Origin: Aeromonas rivipollensis
GTDB lineage: Bacteria; Pseudomonadota; Gammaproteobacteria; Enterobacterales; Aeromonadaceae
Direction of reading: 5' to 3'
NCBI RefSeq assembly: GCF_037811135.1
Contig: NZ_CP149130.1
Span: forward strand, 4,083,001-4,147,000
Length of the DNA stretch: 64,000 bases
The translations under genes and the position numbers were made by a program. Under the pieces are notes generated by a model that had not been told where the DNA came from, did no database searches, and saw only the letters and a list, made by a program, of their open reading frames with translations. Positions 15,050 through 23,204 of this stretch are shown here, piece after piece; the stretch's first letter is position 1; the number at the start of each line of letters is the position of its first letter.

Positions 15050-16714
15050 GTGTTAAGCAAAGCGTGGTTTCAGCTGTCGGCAGACATGACCTATGTCTGT
15101 CTGCGCATTACCCCGGGTCTCACCGAGCCCGTCCAGGAGCAACATGTCCTGGCCCTGCTGCGGCTCTCCAACTGCCGACGCTATCAGCCCCTCGACGAGG
15201 GGATCCGGCAGGCCGTTGCCCTGCTCAACACTCTGCTGACCCAGCCGGACGCCCCCTCCCACCCTCCCGTGCCCATAGCCCAGCGGCAGGATGCCCGGCT
15301 CCTCGTCCTGGTCGACAAGGAGCAGATGAGCGCCAGCGCCCAGATCACCGCCGACTGGGGCGGCAGCCCCCTGACCCTGGCGCAGTTGCAGGAGGCCGTG
15401 GCGGCGAGCCCAATCAAGCAGGGGGTGAGCGAGCGGCTGCTGGCCGCCGCCATCAAGGCCGCCAGCGAGGCGGCCCCCGGCGCCCGGCTCAACCCCGTCA
15501 TCGCCCTGGGTAAGGCGGCCAGACACGGCCTGGATACCCGCCTGGAGCGGCTGGTGGAGACGGCGGCGGAGCGGATCCTCAAGCCCCAGGAGGTGGACCA
15601 CGGCAAGGTGGACATGCGCGATCTCGGCACCCTGCTCACCGTCAAGGAGGGCGCCCCCCTGATGCGGCGCCACCCCGCCACCCAGGGCATAGACGGCTTC
15701 ACGGTGACGGGTCAGGTGCTGCCGGCCCGTTCCGGCAAGGAGAGCGCCATGACGGCGGGAGAAGGAACCTGTTTCTCCCCCGAGGATCCGGATCTGCTGC
15801 TGGCGACCCGTGCCGGGCTGCCTTGCCAGGAACGGGCCGGCATGAGGGTGGATGAGGTGCTGAGCGTCAAGCAGGTCGACATCCGCCACGGTCACGTCAT
15901 GTTTGAGGGCTCCCTGCTGGTCACCGGGGATGTCATGCCCGGCATGAGGATCAAGACCAGCGGTGATGTGGTGATAGGGGGCTTCGTCGAGGGGGGCTAT
16001 ATCGAATCCGGCGGCACCATCACGGTGCGCAACGGCATCATAGGACGCAAGCTGGAGGGGGACCAGTACCTCTGCCACCTCAACGCCGGGGGCGAGATCC
16101 ACGCCAGCTATGCCCAGTACGCCAGGCTGGAGGCCGATGGCGACATCCATATCCAGAGCCAGCTCAGCCACAGCTATTGCCGCAGCGGCCAGGACATCAG
16201 GGTCGGGGACAGCGCCATGCGCAAGGGCCACCTCATCGGCGGCATCAACATCGCCAACCGGCTCATAATAGCGCCTGTGCTCGGGGCCTCGGCGGCGAAC
16301 CGGACCCGGCTGCAGATCCTCGGTGGCTACTTCAGCCACAAGGAGCAGGAGCAGGCCCTGCGTCAACGCAAGCAGGCCTGCCGGGAGCAGCTCGACAAGC
16401 TGCAGGATCTCATCCTGCGGCTGCTGCAACAGCCCAGCGACAAGCGCAATCCCGAGACCCTGAAGAAGATCAAGGCGCTGCGCACCCGTCAGCTGGACGA
16501 GAGCCAGTCCCTTGACGAGCAGCTTGCCGAGGTGCAGCTCGAGCTGCAGACCCTGATGGCCAACATGGACATCATCGCCACCCAGCGTCTCTTCCCCGGC
16601 GTCGAGGTGGAGATGGCCCATCACCACAACAGGGTCGACATAGAACACGGCCCCATCCACTTCGCCATCCGGGAAGATCAACTGCAACTGACCCCTTACG
16701 AGGGCCAGCGCTGA
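15050..16714 (+). CDS. FapA/DUF342-family protein
   Basis: The 554-residue protein contains the beta-helical FapA region (about 190-440) with repeated 'GDVVIGGFVEGGYIESGGTI'-type turns, followed by a coiled coil (about 440-520) and a short C-terminal beta domain. Proteins of this kind are called flagellar assembly protein A. In Vibrio, FapA affects polar flagellar assembly, but for copies outside flagellar clusters the role is unclear, and no flagellar gene is nearby here. The start is a GTG placed by a perfect AAGGAGG 6 nt upstream; an in-frame ATG 111 bp earlier has no ribosome site. Confidence 0.85.
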   Translation: MLSKAWFQLSADMTYVCLRITPGLTEPVQEQHVLALLRLSNCRRYQPLDEGIRQAVALLNTLLTQPDAPSHPPVPIAQRQDARLLVLVDKEQMSASAQITADWGGSPLTLAQLQEAVAASPIKQGVSERLLAAAIKAASEAAPGARLNPVIALGKAARHGLDTRLERLVETAAERILKPQEVDHGKVDMRDLGTLLTVKEGAPLMRRHPATQGIDGFTVTGQVLPARSGKESAMTAGEGTCFSPEDPDLLLATRAGLPCQERAGMRVDEVLSVKQVDIRHGHVMFEGSLLVTGDVMPGMRIKTSGDVVIGGFVEGGYIESGGTITVRNGIIGRKLEGDQYLCHLNAGGEIHASYAQYARLEADGDIHIQSQLSHSYCRSGQDIRVGDSAMRKGHLIGGINIANRLIIAPVLGASAANRTRLQILGGYFSHKEQEQALRQRKQACREQLDKLQDLILRLLQQPSDKRNPETLKKIKALRTRQLDESQSLDEQLAEVQLELQTLMANMDIIATQRLFPGVEVEMAHHHNRVDIEHGPIHFAIREDQLQLTPYEGQR

Positions 16715-16740
16715 GAGGCGCCATGGCCCCTGTCCGGTGA

Positions 16741-16908
16741 TGACGGCGGCTATTTTTGCTGCACCCAGCCACCCCTTGGCCCCATAGGGCGGGCCGGCCA
16801 GGTTCAGGTAGTGAAAAGATGTACAAGCTGATCGCATTGGGTAGCGCTGGCACCCTGCTAAGGCGCCAGTCAGAGGCAGCACCGCCCATGCAACCCTTCA
16901 ACTCGTGA
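16741..16908 (+). repeat. Tandem yidA 5'-end unit 1 (168 bp) with 29-codon mini-ORF
   Basis: It consists of a 78-bp leader and an ORF from ATG at 16819 to TGA at 16906. The ORF shares MYKLIAL with YidA, then diverges: the catalytic DMDGT of YidA reads GSAGT, and the peptide ends in an unrelated tail at PFNS-stop. The leader matches the true yidA leader from CCCCTTGGCCCC onward. The first 25 bp are more divergent than in unit 2. Confidence 0.8.
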
Positions 16909-17076
16909 TCCCGGCGGCGATTTTCGCTACACTCGGCCTCCCCTTGGCCCCATAGGGCGGGCCGGCCAGACTCAGGTAGCGAGAAGATGTACAAGCTGAT
17001 CGCATTGGGTAGCGCTGACACCCTGCTAAGGCGCCAGTCAGAGGCAGCACCGCCCATGCAACCCTTCAACTCGTGA
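16909..17076 (+). repeat. Tandem yidA 5'-end unit 2 (168 bp) with 29-codon mini-ORF
   Basis: This unit is spaced exactly 168 bp from unit 1 and from the true gene start (ATGs at 16819, 16987 and 17155). Its 78-bp leader differs from the yidA leader by one base (GTAGCGAG versus GTAGTGAG). The ORF reads MYKLIALGSADTLL and continues to the same tail and stop as unit 1. Confidence 0.82.
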
Positions 17077-17154
17077 TCCCGGCGGCGATTTTCGCTACAC
17101 TCGGCCTCCCCTTGGCCCCATAGGGCGGGCCGGCCAGACTCAGGTAGTGAGAAG

Positions 17155-17964
17155 ATGTACAAGCTGATCGCATTGGATATGGATGGCACCCTGCTGAACC
17201 CGCACGGTCAAATAACCCCTCGCACCCATGCCGCCATCGCGGCCGCCCGCGCCCAAGGCGTTACAGTGGTGCTGACCTCGGGCCGCCCGCTGGAAGGCAT
17301 GACCCCCTATCTGGCCGAACTCGGCCTCACCGGTCAGGATGACTACGTCATCTGCTACAACGGCGCCCTGGTGCAGCAGGTTGCGGATCAACGCATACTG
17401 CGCAGCCAGCTGCTGACCGGCAGTGACGCCAGCGCCATCGCCCATCTGGCCTCCGAGCTGGGGGTCAACGTCCACGGCTTCTCCGTCCGCCAGGGCCTCA
17501 TCAGCCCCAGGGTCAGCACCTACACAGAGCACGAGTCACGGCTGATCAAGATGCCGATCAACCTGGTGGACTTCGCCACCCTGCCCGCCGACGAGCAGAT
17601 CATGAAGGTGATGATGATAGACCCCGAGCCCCAGCTCTCCCGCGCCATCGCCCAGTTGCCCGCCGAGCTCTATGAGCGCTACACGGTGGTGCGCAGCTCC
17701 CCCTACTTCCTCGAGTTCATGAACAAGCGAAGCAACAAGGGAACCGGCGTGGCCGCCCTGGCGGAGCACCTGGGTCTCACCGCCCACCAGGTGATCGCGG
17801 TGGGCGACGCGGGCAACGACCGCCACATGATCGAATATGCCGGACTCGGGGTCGCCATGGGCAACGCCACCGACGAGATCAAGGCACTGGCCCAGCACAC
17901 CACGGCCCGCAACGACGAGGACGGCGTGGCCAGGGTGATAGAGCAGTTCATCCTGAACGCCTGA
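17155..17964 (+). CDS. yidA: Sugar-phosphatase YidA (Cof-type HAD)
   Basis: The 269-residue enzyme is a HAD superfamily, Cof-type C2-cap phosphatase. In E. coli it hydrolyses erythrose-4-phosphate, mannose-1-phosphate and similar compounds in the cytoplasm. Motif I is DMDGTLL (residues 8-14), motif II TSGRP, motif III Lys in KGTGVAALAEHL and motif IV GDAGNDRHMI. Identity with E. coli YidA is clear throughout (YCITYNGALVQ-like and EIxxKRxNKGTGV-like stretches). The ribosome site is weak (GTGAGAAG). The same leader and first codons occur twice upstream as 168-bp units, which may affect translation or only be relics. Confidence 0.93.
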   Translation: MYKLIALDMDGTLLNPHGQITPRTHAAIAAARAQGVTVVLTSGRPLEGMTPYLAELGLTGQDDYVICYNGALVQQVADQRILRSQLLTGSDASAIAHLASELGVNVHGFSVRQGLISPRVSTYTEHESRLIKMPINLVDFATLPADEQIMKVMMIDPEPQLSRAIAQLPAELYERYTVVRSSPYFLEFMNKRSNKGTGVAALAEHLGLTAHQVIAVGDAGNDRHMIEYAGLGVAMGNATDEIKALAQHTTARNDEDGVARVIEQFILNA

Positions 17965-17970
17965 TCCCCG

Positions 17971-17992
17971 GGGGGCATCCCGGGATGCCCCC
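17971..17992. terminator. Perfect palindrome after yidA
   Basis: GGGGGCATCCC followed by its exact complement, 7 bp after the yidA stop. There is no T run, so it may act as a rho-dependent pause or an mRNA-stabilising end. The rest of the 17965-18328 gap (364 bp) is AT-rich around 18015-18145, with a TTGACA at 18134, but no gene is visible. Confidence 0.5.
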
Positions 17993-18328
17993 AGCTCCTA
18001 CCCCGTCGCCGAATGTTTAATATATCCACCATCGCTTTTCCCCAAACACCCGCCACCTGACGCTCAAGCCCCTGTTACAGGGACTCAAGCTGGCTCAGCC
18101 ATCATCAAAAATTAACATCCCGGCATCATTTCGTTTGACATATTGAACGGCCTTGGCAGACTGGGATCGGGATCCAGGCTGTCATCGCCCAGGCTGACCG
18201 ACGATTCTGGTGCCGCGGCACGACCCTGATCCCATGACCATGCCTTGAGGCATGCCCTTGCGAGAGTGACGCGGCAAGGGCCTTCCCAAGGCGCAGGATG
18301 AGACCGCCAAGGATAGCCAAGGTGACCT

Positions 18329-19099
18329 ATGCCCAACCCCAGTTCCCACTCCAAACCCGTCGTGCTGATGACCATGGGGGCCCAGGCCCGCAGCGGCCAC
18401 GCCTACCAGGTAATGACCCACAAATACATCACCCCCCTGGTGGAGATCAGCGGCTGCGTGCCCCTGCTGGTTCCCACCTGCTGCGGGACAGCTGATCTGG
18501 AACAGTATCTGGATCTCGTCGATGGGGTCTACCTGAGCGGGGCCGGATCCAACATAGATCCCGCCCTCTACGGCCAGGAGAACCTGACCCCGGAGAAGGC
18601 CCAGGACAGGGACAGGGATCTGTTCGACATAGCACTGGTGCGCGCCGCCCTCGATCGGGGACTGCCCCTGCTCGGCATCTGCCGCGGCATGCAGGAGATC
18701 AACGTGGCGCTGGGCGGGGACATTCATCAGAAGGTCTATTGCGAGCCCGGCTATGCGGATCACAGGGAGGATGCGGACGATCCGGTGGAGGAGCAGTATG
18801 GCCACAGCCACCAGGTGAGCCTGGTGCCCGGCAGCTGGTTTGCCGAGCTGATGGGGGGGGCGCAGATCCCGGTCAACTCCCTGCATGGCCAGGGGATCAA
18901 GACGCTGGCCAAGGGGCTGGCCCCCCTGGCCCATGCCGAAGACGGGCTGATCGAGGCGATCCACGCCCCCGCACTCTCCCCCTTCCTGCTGGCGGTGCAG
19001 TGGCACCCTGAGTGGAAGGCGAAAGAGAACCCCCACTCCATCAAGTTGTTTAGCGCCTTCGGCGACGCCTGTCGCCAGTATCGGCAGCGGGCGGGCTAG
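18329..19099 (+). CDS. puuD: Gamma-glutamyl-gamma-aminobutyrate hydrolase family protein (peptidase C26)
   Basis: A class I glutamine-amidotransferase fold of 256 residues: nucleophile Cys in LLGICRGMQEIN (about residue 117) and His-Glu in AVQWHPEW (about 217). PuuD releases GABA from gamma-Glu-GABA in putrescine breakdown. Here no other puu gene is nearby, so the substrate may be another gamma-glutamyl compound. The start has AAGGTGA directly upstream. It overlaps the convergent lipoprotein gene by 4 bp at their stops. Confidence 0.85.
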   Translation: MPNPSSHSKPVVLMTMGAQARSGHAYQVMTHKYITPLVEISGCVPLLVPTCCGTADLEQYLDLVDGVYLSGAGSNIDPALYGQENLTPEKAQDRDRDLFDIALVRAALDRGLPLLGICRGMQEINVALGGDIHQKVYCEPGYADHREDADDPVEEQYGHSHQVSLVPGSWFAELMGGAQIPVNSLHGQGIKTLAKGLAPLAHAEDGLIEAIHAPALSPFLLAVQWHPEWKAKENPHSIKLFSAFGDACRQYRQRAG

Positions 19100-19500
19100 T
19101 CGCCGAACCCCTTGCCTTTTAACTTGGGCAGGGCCCCGCGATCCGGGCGCAGGGTGCGGCAGACATCCAGCCCCTTGAGGCCCCGCTGGACATGGTCAGG
19201 GGCCTGCCCCAGCACCATGCCGTTGCCGCGATAGAGCCGGGCCTCTTCCAGCTCGAACAGCTCGCCGCCGATCAGCAGCTGTTCGCGGCCATCGACCACC
19301 TTGCCCCGCTTCAGGGGCAGGGTCATGTCCACCAGTATCTCGCCGGTGGCGCACCCTTCACGCCAGCGGGCCTGATCCGAAAAGGGCGAAATGGCGATAT
19401 CCCGCCAGGATCCATCCCTGAACTCCATCCGGTAGTGGTCGCGAAACAGATCGCAGCCCGCCAGTACCATGGGGATGGCCAACCAGATGACACTCTTCAT
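19096..19500 (-). CDS. Small lipoprotein of unknown function
   Basis: 134 residues starting MKSVIWLAIPMVLAGCDLF: a type II signal peptide with lipobox LAGC at Cys16. The mature part is basic and contains two more Cys (in EGCATGE and DVCRTLR) that could form a disulfide. I do not recognise a family. A much longer frame runs upstream through the HAD gene in another frame, but the signal peptide fixes the start at 19500. The neighbour upstream is yigB, with 92 bp between. Confidence 0.72.
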   Translation of the reverse strand: MKSVIWLAIPMVLAGCDLFRDHYRMEFRDGSWRDIAISPFSDQARWREGCATGEILVDMTLPLKRGKVVDGREQLLIGGELFELEEARLYRGNGMVLGQAPDHVQRGLKGLDVCRTLRPDRGALPKLKGKGFGD

Positions 19501-19592
19501 TCCACTCACGCCCAGCACTCCCTTGTCAGTCCGCGCCAAGGATAAATAAATGGCCTCGCCTGCGCATCTCTTTCCCTGCCCCTCGAGCAGGA

Positions 19593-20309
19593 TCAGAGCA
19601 GCAGCCCGGCCAGCTCGTCGAGGGCGGCGAGCTCCACATCCGGCAGCAGCTGCAACGACTGCCAGGGCAGCCGGCGCTCGTTGAGCCAGGCGGCCTTGAA
19701 GCCGTGCAACCTGGCCCCCAGCACGTCCGTCTCGGGATGATCCCCTACGTGGAGTATCTGGCCGGGGGCGAGCCCGAGGGACTGCTGCACCTGCACGAAC
19801 ATGTCGGGCGCCGGCTTCATCCTGGCCCCGGCCCCCGCCTTGCAGACCAGGGTGAAGTAGTCCGCGAGGCCGGCCTGCACCAGATCCAGGTTGCCGTTGG
19901 TGATGACCGCCAGAGGGTAGCGCTCCGCCAGTCTGGCCAGCAGTTGATGGGTTGCTTCGCTCACCTCTATTTTCGAACGTTCGGCGAGAAAGGCGGCGAA
20001 CACCCGCTCTGCCTCCTGCTCCGCCCGGGAGGCGGCCATGCCCCCCTGCACCATGGCCTCGCGGATGCCGTGCTGGCGTGCCAGGCTGACGTCCTGGCCC
20101 AGCTCGGGCCGGGCCAGCAGCAGGTTGCGCTTGAGCTCGAGCCAGCGCGGCTTGTCCAGCATGGCGGTGGCCAGGTATTCGCTGCGCAGGTGGCTCAGCA
20201 TCCACTGCTCGGCCCGCGCTATGGCGGGGCCGTTGTCATAGAGGGTGTCGTCAAGATCAAACGAGATGGCGGCCACCGGCTGCCAGCGACGGTAGAACTG
20301 CATGGTCAT
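19593..20309 (-). CDS. yigB: HAD phosphatase YigB (flavin biosynthesis)
   Basis: In E. coli, YigB dephosphorylates 5-amino-6-(5-phospho-D-ribitylamino)uracil in riboflavin synthesis. Motif I is FDLDDTLYDN (about residues 17-26), motif II ITNGN and motif IV HVGDHPETDV. The length of 238 residues equals the E. coli protein. An ATG two codons later is an alternative start. It is the last gene of the lptM-lysA-dapF-DUF484-xerC-yigB set, as in enterobacteria. A dispersed palindromic repeat separates it from xerC. Confidence 0.92.
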   Translation of the reverse strand: MTMQFYRRWQPVAAISFDLDDTLYDNGPAIARAEQWMLSHLRSEYLATAMLDKPRWLELKRNLLLARPELGQDVSLARQHGIREAMVQGGMAASRAEQEAERVFAAFLAERSKIEVSEATHQLLARLAERYPLAVITNGNLDLVQAGLADYFTLVCKAGAGARMKPAPDMFVQVQQSLGLAPGQILHVGDHPETDVLGARLHGFKAAWLNERRLPWQSLQLLPDVELAALDELAGLLL

Positions 20310-20354
20310 TCCTCTTTGATGGGGCTGTTCCCGTTACCTGTTGTCAAACCCATT

Positions 20355-20395
20355 CCCCTCATCCCCAACCCTTCTCCCACAAGAGGAGAAGGGAG
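20355..20395. repeat. Dispersed palindromic repeat, copy 1
   Basis: CCCCTCATCCCCAACC followed by CTTCTCCC, a short loop and GGAGAAGGGAG. It is the same family as those at 32704, 32774, 47597, 48836, 48909 and 59738, and sits between xerC and yigB. Confidence 0.75.
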
Positions 20396-20409
20396 CAGCA
20401 CAGTCGCTT

Positions 20410-21366
20410 TTACTCATCTTCCGGGGTAGCGGGATCCCGTTTGGCCCTGGGGTGGGCGTTGTCATACACCTTGGCCAGATGCTGGAAGTCGAGGTGGGTA
20501 TAGATCTGGGTGGTGGAGAGATCGGCGTGGCCCAGCAGCTCCTGCACCGCCCGCAGATCGCCGGAGGACTCCAGCATGTGGGTGGCGAAGCTGTGGCGCA
20601 GCTTGTGGGGATGAACGTGGGCATTGAGGGCCTGCTTGTTGCCCCAGCCGTCGAGCCGCTCCTGTACCGAGCGGGCCGACAACCGCTGCCGGCGCTTGGA
20701 GACGAACAGCGCCTTCCCCTCGTCCCCCGCCAGCAAGGGCCGCACCTTGAGCCACTTCTGCAGCCACTCCACCGCCATCCTGCCCATGGGCAGCACCCGC
20801 TCCCGCGACCCCTTGCCGGTGACCCTGAGCTGGCGTTCATCGAGCTTCACGTCCGCGAGGTTGAGCCCCACCAGCTCGGCGAGGCGCAGCCCGGAGGAGT
20901 ACATCAGCTCCATGATGGCGCGATCCCGCACCGCCAGCGGATCCTGCTCGTCGGTGATGTTGAGCAGCTGGTACATCTCGTCCACATCGAGGTTTTTGGG
21001 CAGCGGCCGCCCCTGCTTGGGGGTCACTATGCCGCGGGCCGGGTTGGCGCTGAGCCGCCCCTGGCGCACCTGCCAGTCGCAGAAGCTGCGCAGGGCAGAA
21101 ACCTTGGTGGCGAGCGATCGGGGGGCCAGGCCTGCCTTGTGCATCCGGGTCACCAGGCTGCGCACCTGGCTCGCCTCGAGCCGGGCCCAGTCCTCGACCC
21201 CCAGCCTGACCAGCTCGGTGGCCATGGCCTCCAGATGGGCCTGATAGTTGCTGCGGGTATGAGGGCTGAGCTGGCGCTCGACCCTCAGGTATTCGATAAA
21301 GGCGGTGAGCTCCCCCGCCAGAGAGGCAGGCAGGGGGTCGGCGGCGGGGAGGGGGGCCTTAGCCAC
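20410..21366 (-). CDS. xerC: Tyrosine recombinase XerC
   Basis: XerC with XerD resolves chromosome dimers at dif. The SAM-like N-terminal domain spans about residues 20-105. The catalytic domain carries the Arg in SSGLRLAEL, Lys in VTGKGSRER, HxxR in [10 protein letters not shown], His in [10 protein letters not shown] and Tyr in QIYTH. The length is 318 residues, slightly longer than E. coli (298) because of an N-terminal tail. The start is a GTG whose codons overlap the last 8 nt of DUF484, indicating translational coupling. This is a housekeeping gene, not a mobile integrase. Confidence 0.95.
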   Translation of the reverse strand: MAKAPLPAADPLPASLAGELTAFIEYLRVERQLSPHTRSNYQAHLEAMATELVRLGVEDWARLEASQVRSLVTRMHKAGLAPRSLATKVSALRSFCDWQVRQGRLSANPARGIVTPKQGRPLPKNLDVDEMYQLLNITDEQDPLAVRDRAIMELMYSSGLRLAELVGLNLADVKLDERQLRVTGKGSRERVLPMGRMAVEWLQKWLKVRPLLAGDEGKALFVSKRRQRLSARSVQERLDGWGNKQALNAHVHPHKLRHSFATHMLESSGDLRAVQELLGHADLSTTQIYTHLDFQHLAKVYDNAHPRAKRDPATPEDE

Positions 21367-22039
21367 GAACCAGCTCGGGCAGACGCAGTTGCAGCAGACG
21401 CCCCAGCTGACCCAGCAGCAGGGTGTCGTTGTGGGGGCTGAAGTGGCTGGGATCCGAGCTGGCGAAGGCCAGTACGCCGAGATCCCCGAGCCGCATCAGG
21501 GCCACGGAGTTGACCAGCACGTCGTTGCCAAACAGCGCCTGCTTCTCGCTCTGGTTGAGCCGTCCGAAGTAGTAATCCGTCCCGGGCAACCGCTGGCCCA
21601 GCAGCTGGTCGAGCTGTTTGCCGTCTGCAAGGAAGCGCTGCTCGGGGCCGCTCAGCGGGAATTTCTTCGGGCTGAGCCAGAGGCGCAGGCCGGTCAGCCG
21701 CAGCCGCTGCACGAAGGCCTTGCCCATCACGGCGCTCAGCTCGAACAGGGTCTGGCAGCCATACAGCTCGCCATAGAGATCCGCATAGATCCGGAAGATC
21801 CGCTCGTTCTCGCTGGCGATCCCCATCAGTTCGGTGATCTCCTGCTCCAGCTGCTCGATGCGCTCGCGCTGTCTGTCCAGCTGACGCTCCACCAGGGAGA
21901 TGGTGCCCTTGTGCTCATGGGGAATGCGGATCCTGTCCAGCATGGCCCCGTGGCGCTGGAAAAACTCGGGGTAACGGGCCAGGTACTCCAGCACTGTGGC
22001 TTCGTCCATCAGTGATTCCTGCCGTTTGAGTTCGCTCAT
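21359..22039 (-). CDS. DUF484 family protein (YigA-like)
   Basis: 226 residues. It starts with a short helical segment ([20 protein letters not shown]) and a coiled coil (about 48-80). A GAF-like domain follows, ending in [21 protein letters not shown]484 proteins always sit between dapF and xerC in gamma-proteobacteria; the role is unknown. It overlaps xerC by 8 nt. Between it and dapF lies a relic of the dapF 3' end. Confidence 0.85.
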   Translation of the reverse strand: MSELKRQESLMDEATVLEYLARYPEFFQRHGAMLDRIRIPHEHKGTISLVERQLDRQRERIEQLEQEITELMGIASENERIFRIYADLYGELYGCQTLFELSAVMGKAFVQRLRLTGLRLWLSPKKFPLSGPEQRFLADGKQLDQLLGQRLPGTDYYFGRLNQSEKQALFGNDVLVNSVALMRLGDLGVLAFASSDPSHFSPHNDTLLLGQLGRLLQLRLPELVRG

Positions 22040-22127
22040 AACTTGGTTGATCCATCCGAAAAAGGGGCACAGGGCCCCGACATTACCGTTTGGCTGCGCG
22101 GAGGACGTCCCCGCTCGATGCCTATCA

Positions 22128-22212
22128 CTCTATCTGGCCGTCAAACACGTGCTCGGCCGGGCCCGTCATGCCCGTCATGCCCGTCATATGCTCGGCTGGC
22201 CCGCTCACTGGC
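22128..22212 (-). pseudogene. Relic copies of the dapF 3' end
   Basis: On the minus strand 22169-22128 reads [18 protein letters not shown]. The gene ends [19 protein letters not shown]. The offset is 91 bp, and the three internal differences (His, Val and Asp codons) are all synonymous. Between this copy and the gene lies a shorter piece (GGGCCAGCCGAGCAT, about 22189-22204) and three tandem ATGACGGGC 9-mers. The leucine codon before the stop is altered, producing TGATAG. Confidence 0.82.
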
Positions 22213-23043
22213 TTACAGCTCTATCTGGCCATCAAAGACATGCTCGGCCGGGCCCGTCATGTAGACCGGCTGCCCCGGCCCCTTCCAGGCGATGGTCAGC
22301 TTGCCCCCCGGCAGAGTGACGGTGACCCGCTCCCTGAGCTTGCCCTGGCTGATGCCGATCACCACGGCCGCACAGGCGCCGGTGCCGCAGGCCAGGGTCT
22401 CCCCTACCCCGCGCTCGAACACCCGCAGCTTGATCTCGCTGGCGCTGACCATCTCCATGAAGCCGACGTTGACCCGCTCGGGGAAGCGCTCGTGGCGCTC
22501 CATGATGGGGCCCAGGGTCTCCACAGGGGCATCGGCCACCGAGGGCACCTCGATGACGCAGTGGGGATTGCCCATGGAGACAGCACCGCACATCACTGTG
22601 TGATCCTGCGCCCGCAGCAGGTAGGTCTTCTCCGCCTTCTGGGCGCGAAACGGGATCTTGCCCGGCTCGAACTGGGGCACCCCCATGTTGACCGTGACCT
22701 GATTCTCCCCCTCCAGCTGCAGGGTGATGCGGCCGCGGGCCGTGCTGACCGCGATGCGGTCCCGGTTGACCAGCCCCTTGAGGCGCACGAAACGGGCGAA
22801 ACAGCGGGCACCGTTGCCGCACTGCTCCACCTCGCTGCCATCGGCATTGAAGATGCGGTAATGGAAGTCGAGCTCGGGATCATAGGGCGGCTCCACCAGC
22901 AGCAGCTGATCGAAGCCGATGCCAAAGTGGCGATCCGCCAGCTTCTTGATGACGTCGTTGCTGAAAAACACCTTCTGGGTGACGCCGTCCACCACCATGA
23001 AGTCGTTGCCCAGGCCATGCATCTTGGAAAATTCAATCAACAT
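22213..23043 (-). CDS. dapF: Diaminopimelate epimerase DapF
   Basis: It interconverts LL- and meso-diaminopimelate for lysine and peptidoglycan synthesis. The two catalytic Cys are in [10 protein letters not shown] (about residue 73) and ACGTGACA (about 217). Start [15 protein letters not shown] and length (276) are typical. The ribosome site is AGGGA, 6 nt upstream. A degenerate copy of its own 5' end lies upstream as a 35-codon ORF that overlaps the dapF start by 11 nt, so translation may be coupled to it. Relics of the 3' end follow the gene. Confidence 0.95.
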   Translation of the reverse strand: MLIEFSKMHGLGNDFMVVDGVTQKVFFSNDVIKKLADRHFGIGFDQLLLVEPPYDPELDFHYRIFNADGSEVEQCGNGARCFARFVRLKGLVNRDRIAVSTARGRITLQLEGENQVTVNMGVPQFEPGKIPFRAQKAEKTYLLRAQDHTVMCGAVSMGNPHCVIEVPSVADAPVETLGPIMERHERFPERVNVGFMEMVSASEIKLRVFERGVGETLACGTGACAAVVIGISQGKLRERVTVTLPGGKLTIAWKGPGQPVYMTGPAEHVFDGQIEL

Positions 23044-23140
23044 CTTTTTTCCCTGCGCCGTTCAGGCCGTAACGAAAGTCGCCAACCACCCTGAAGTCGT
23101 TGTCCAACCCCCCATGCATCCTGGAAAACTCAATCAACAT
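23033..23140 (-). pseudogene. Relic copy of the dapF 5' end forming an overlapping 35-codon ORF
   Basis: From ATG at 23140 (AGGA site upstream) the frame reads MLIEFSRMHGGLDNDFRVVG and continues to a TGA at 23035-23033, eleven nt inside dapF. The gene begins [20 protein letters not shown]. The copy is offset by 97 bp, so it is out of frame with dapF. It has an inserted codon after MHG and then loses similarity. If translated, it would feed ribosomes to the dapF start. Confidence 0.8.
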
Positions 23141-23204
23141 CGCGCGTTCCTGTCTCACCGTTTATCACGCTCTCACCTGGAGGAACGCTGAAAATCCATA
23201 TAGC

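Noticed and set aside
16572..17189. 205-codon minus-strand frame with an internal amino-acid repeat
   Set aside because: The repeat is only the 168-bp DNA duplication read backwards; it overlaps the FapA-like gene and yidA and has no homology.
19096..20205. 369-codon frame running from the yigB region into the small lipoprotein
   Set aside because: Only the last 134 codons have a signal peptide and lipobox; the rest is antisense-like frame within yigB on the same strand.
20410..21366. Tyrosine recombinase as a sign of a mobile element
   Set aside because: Sequence and context (dapF-DUF484-xerC-yigB) identify housekeeping XerC; no attachment-site duplication was seen.
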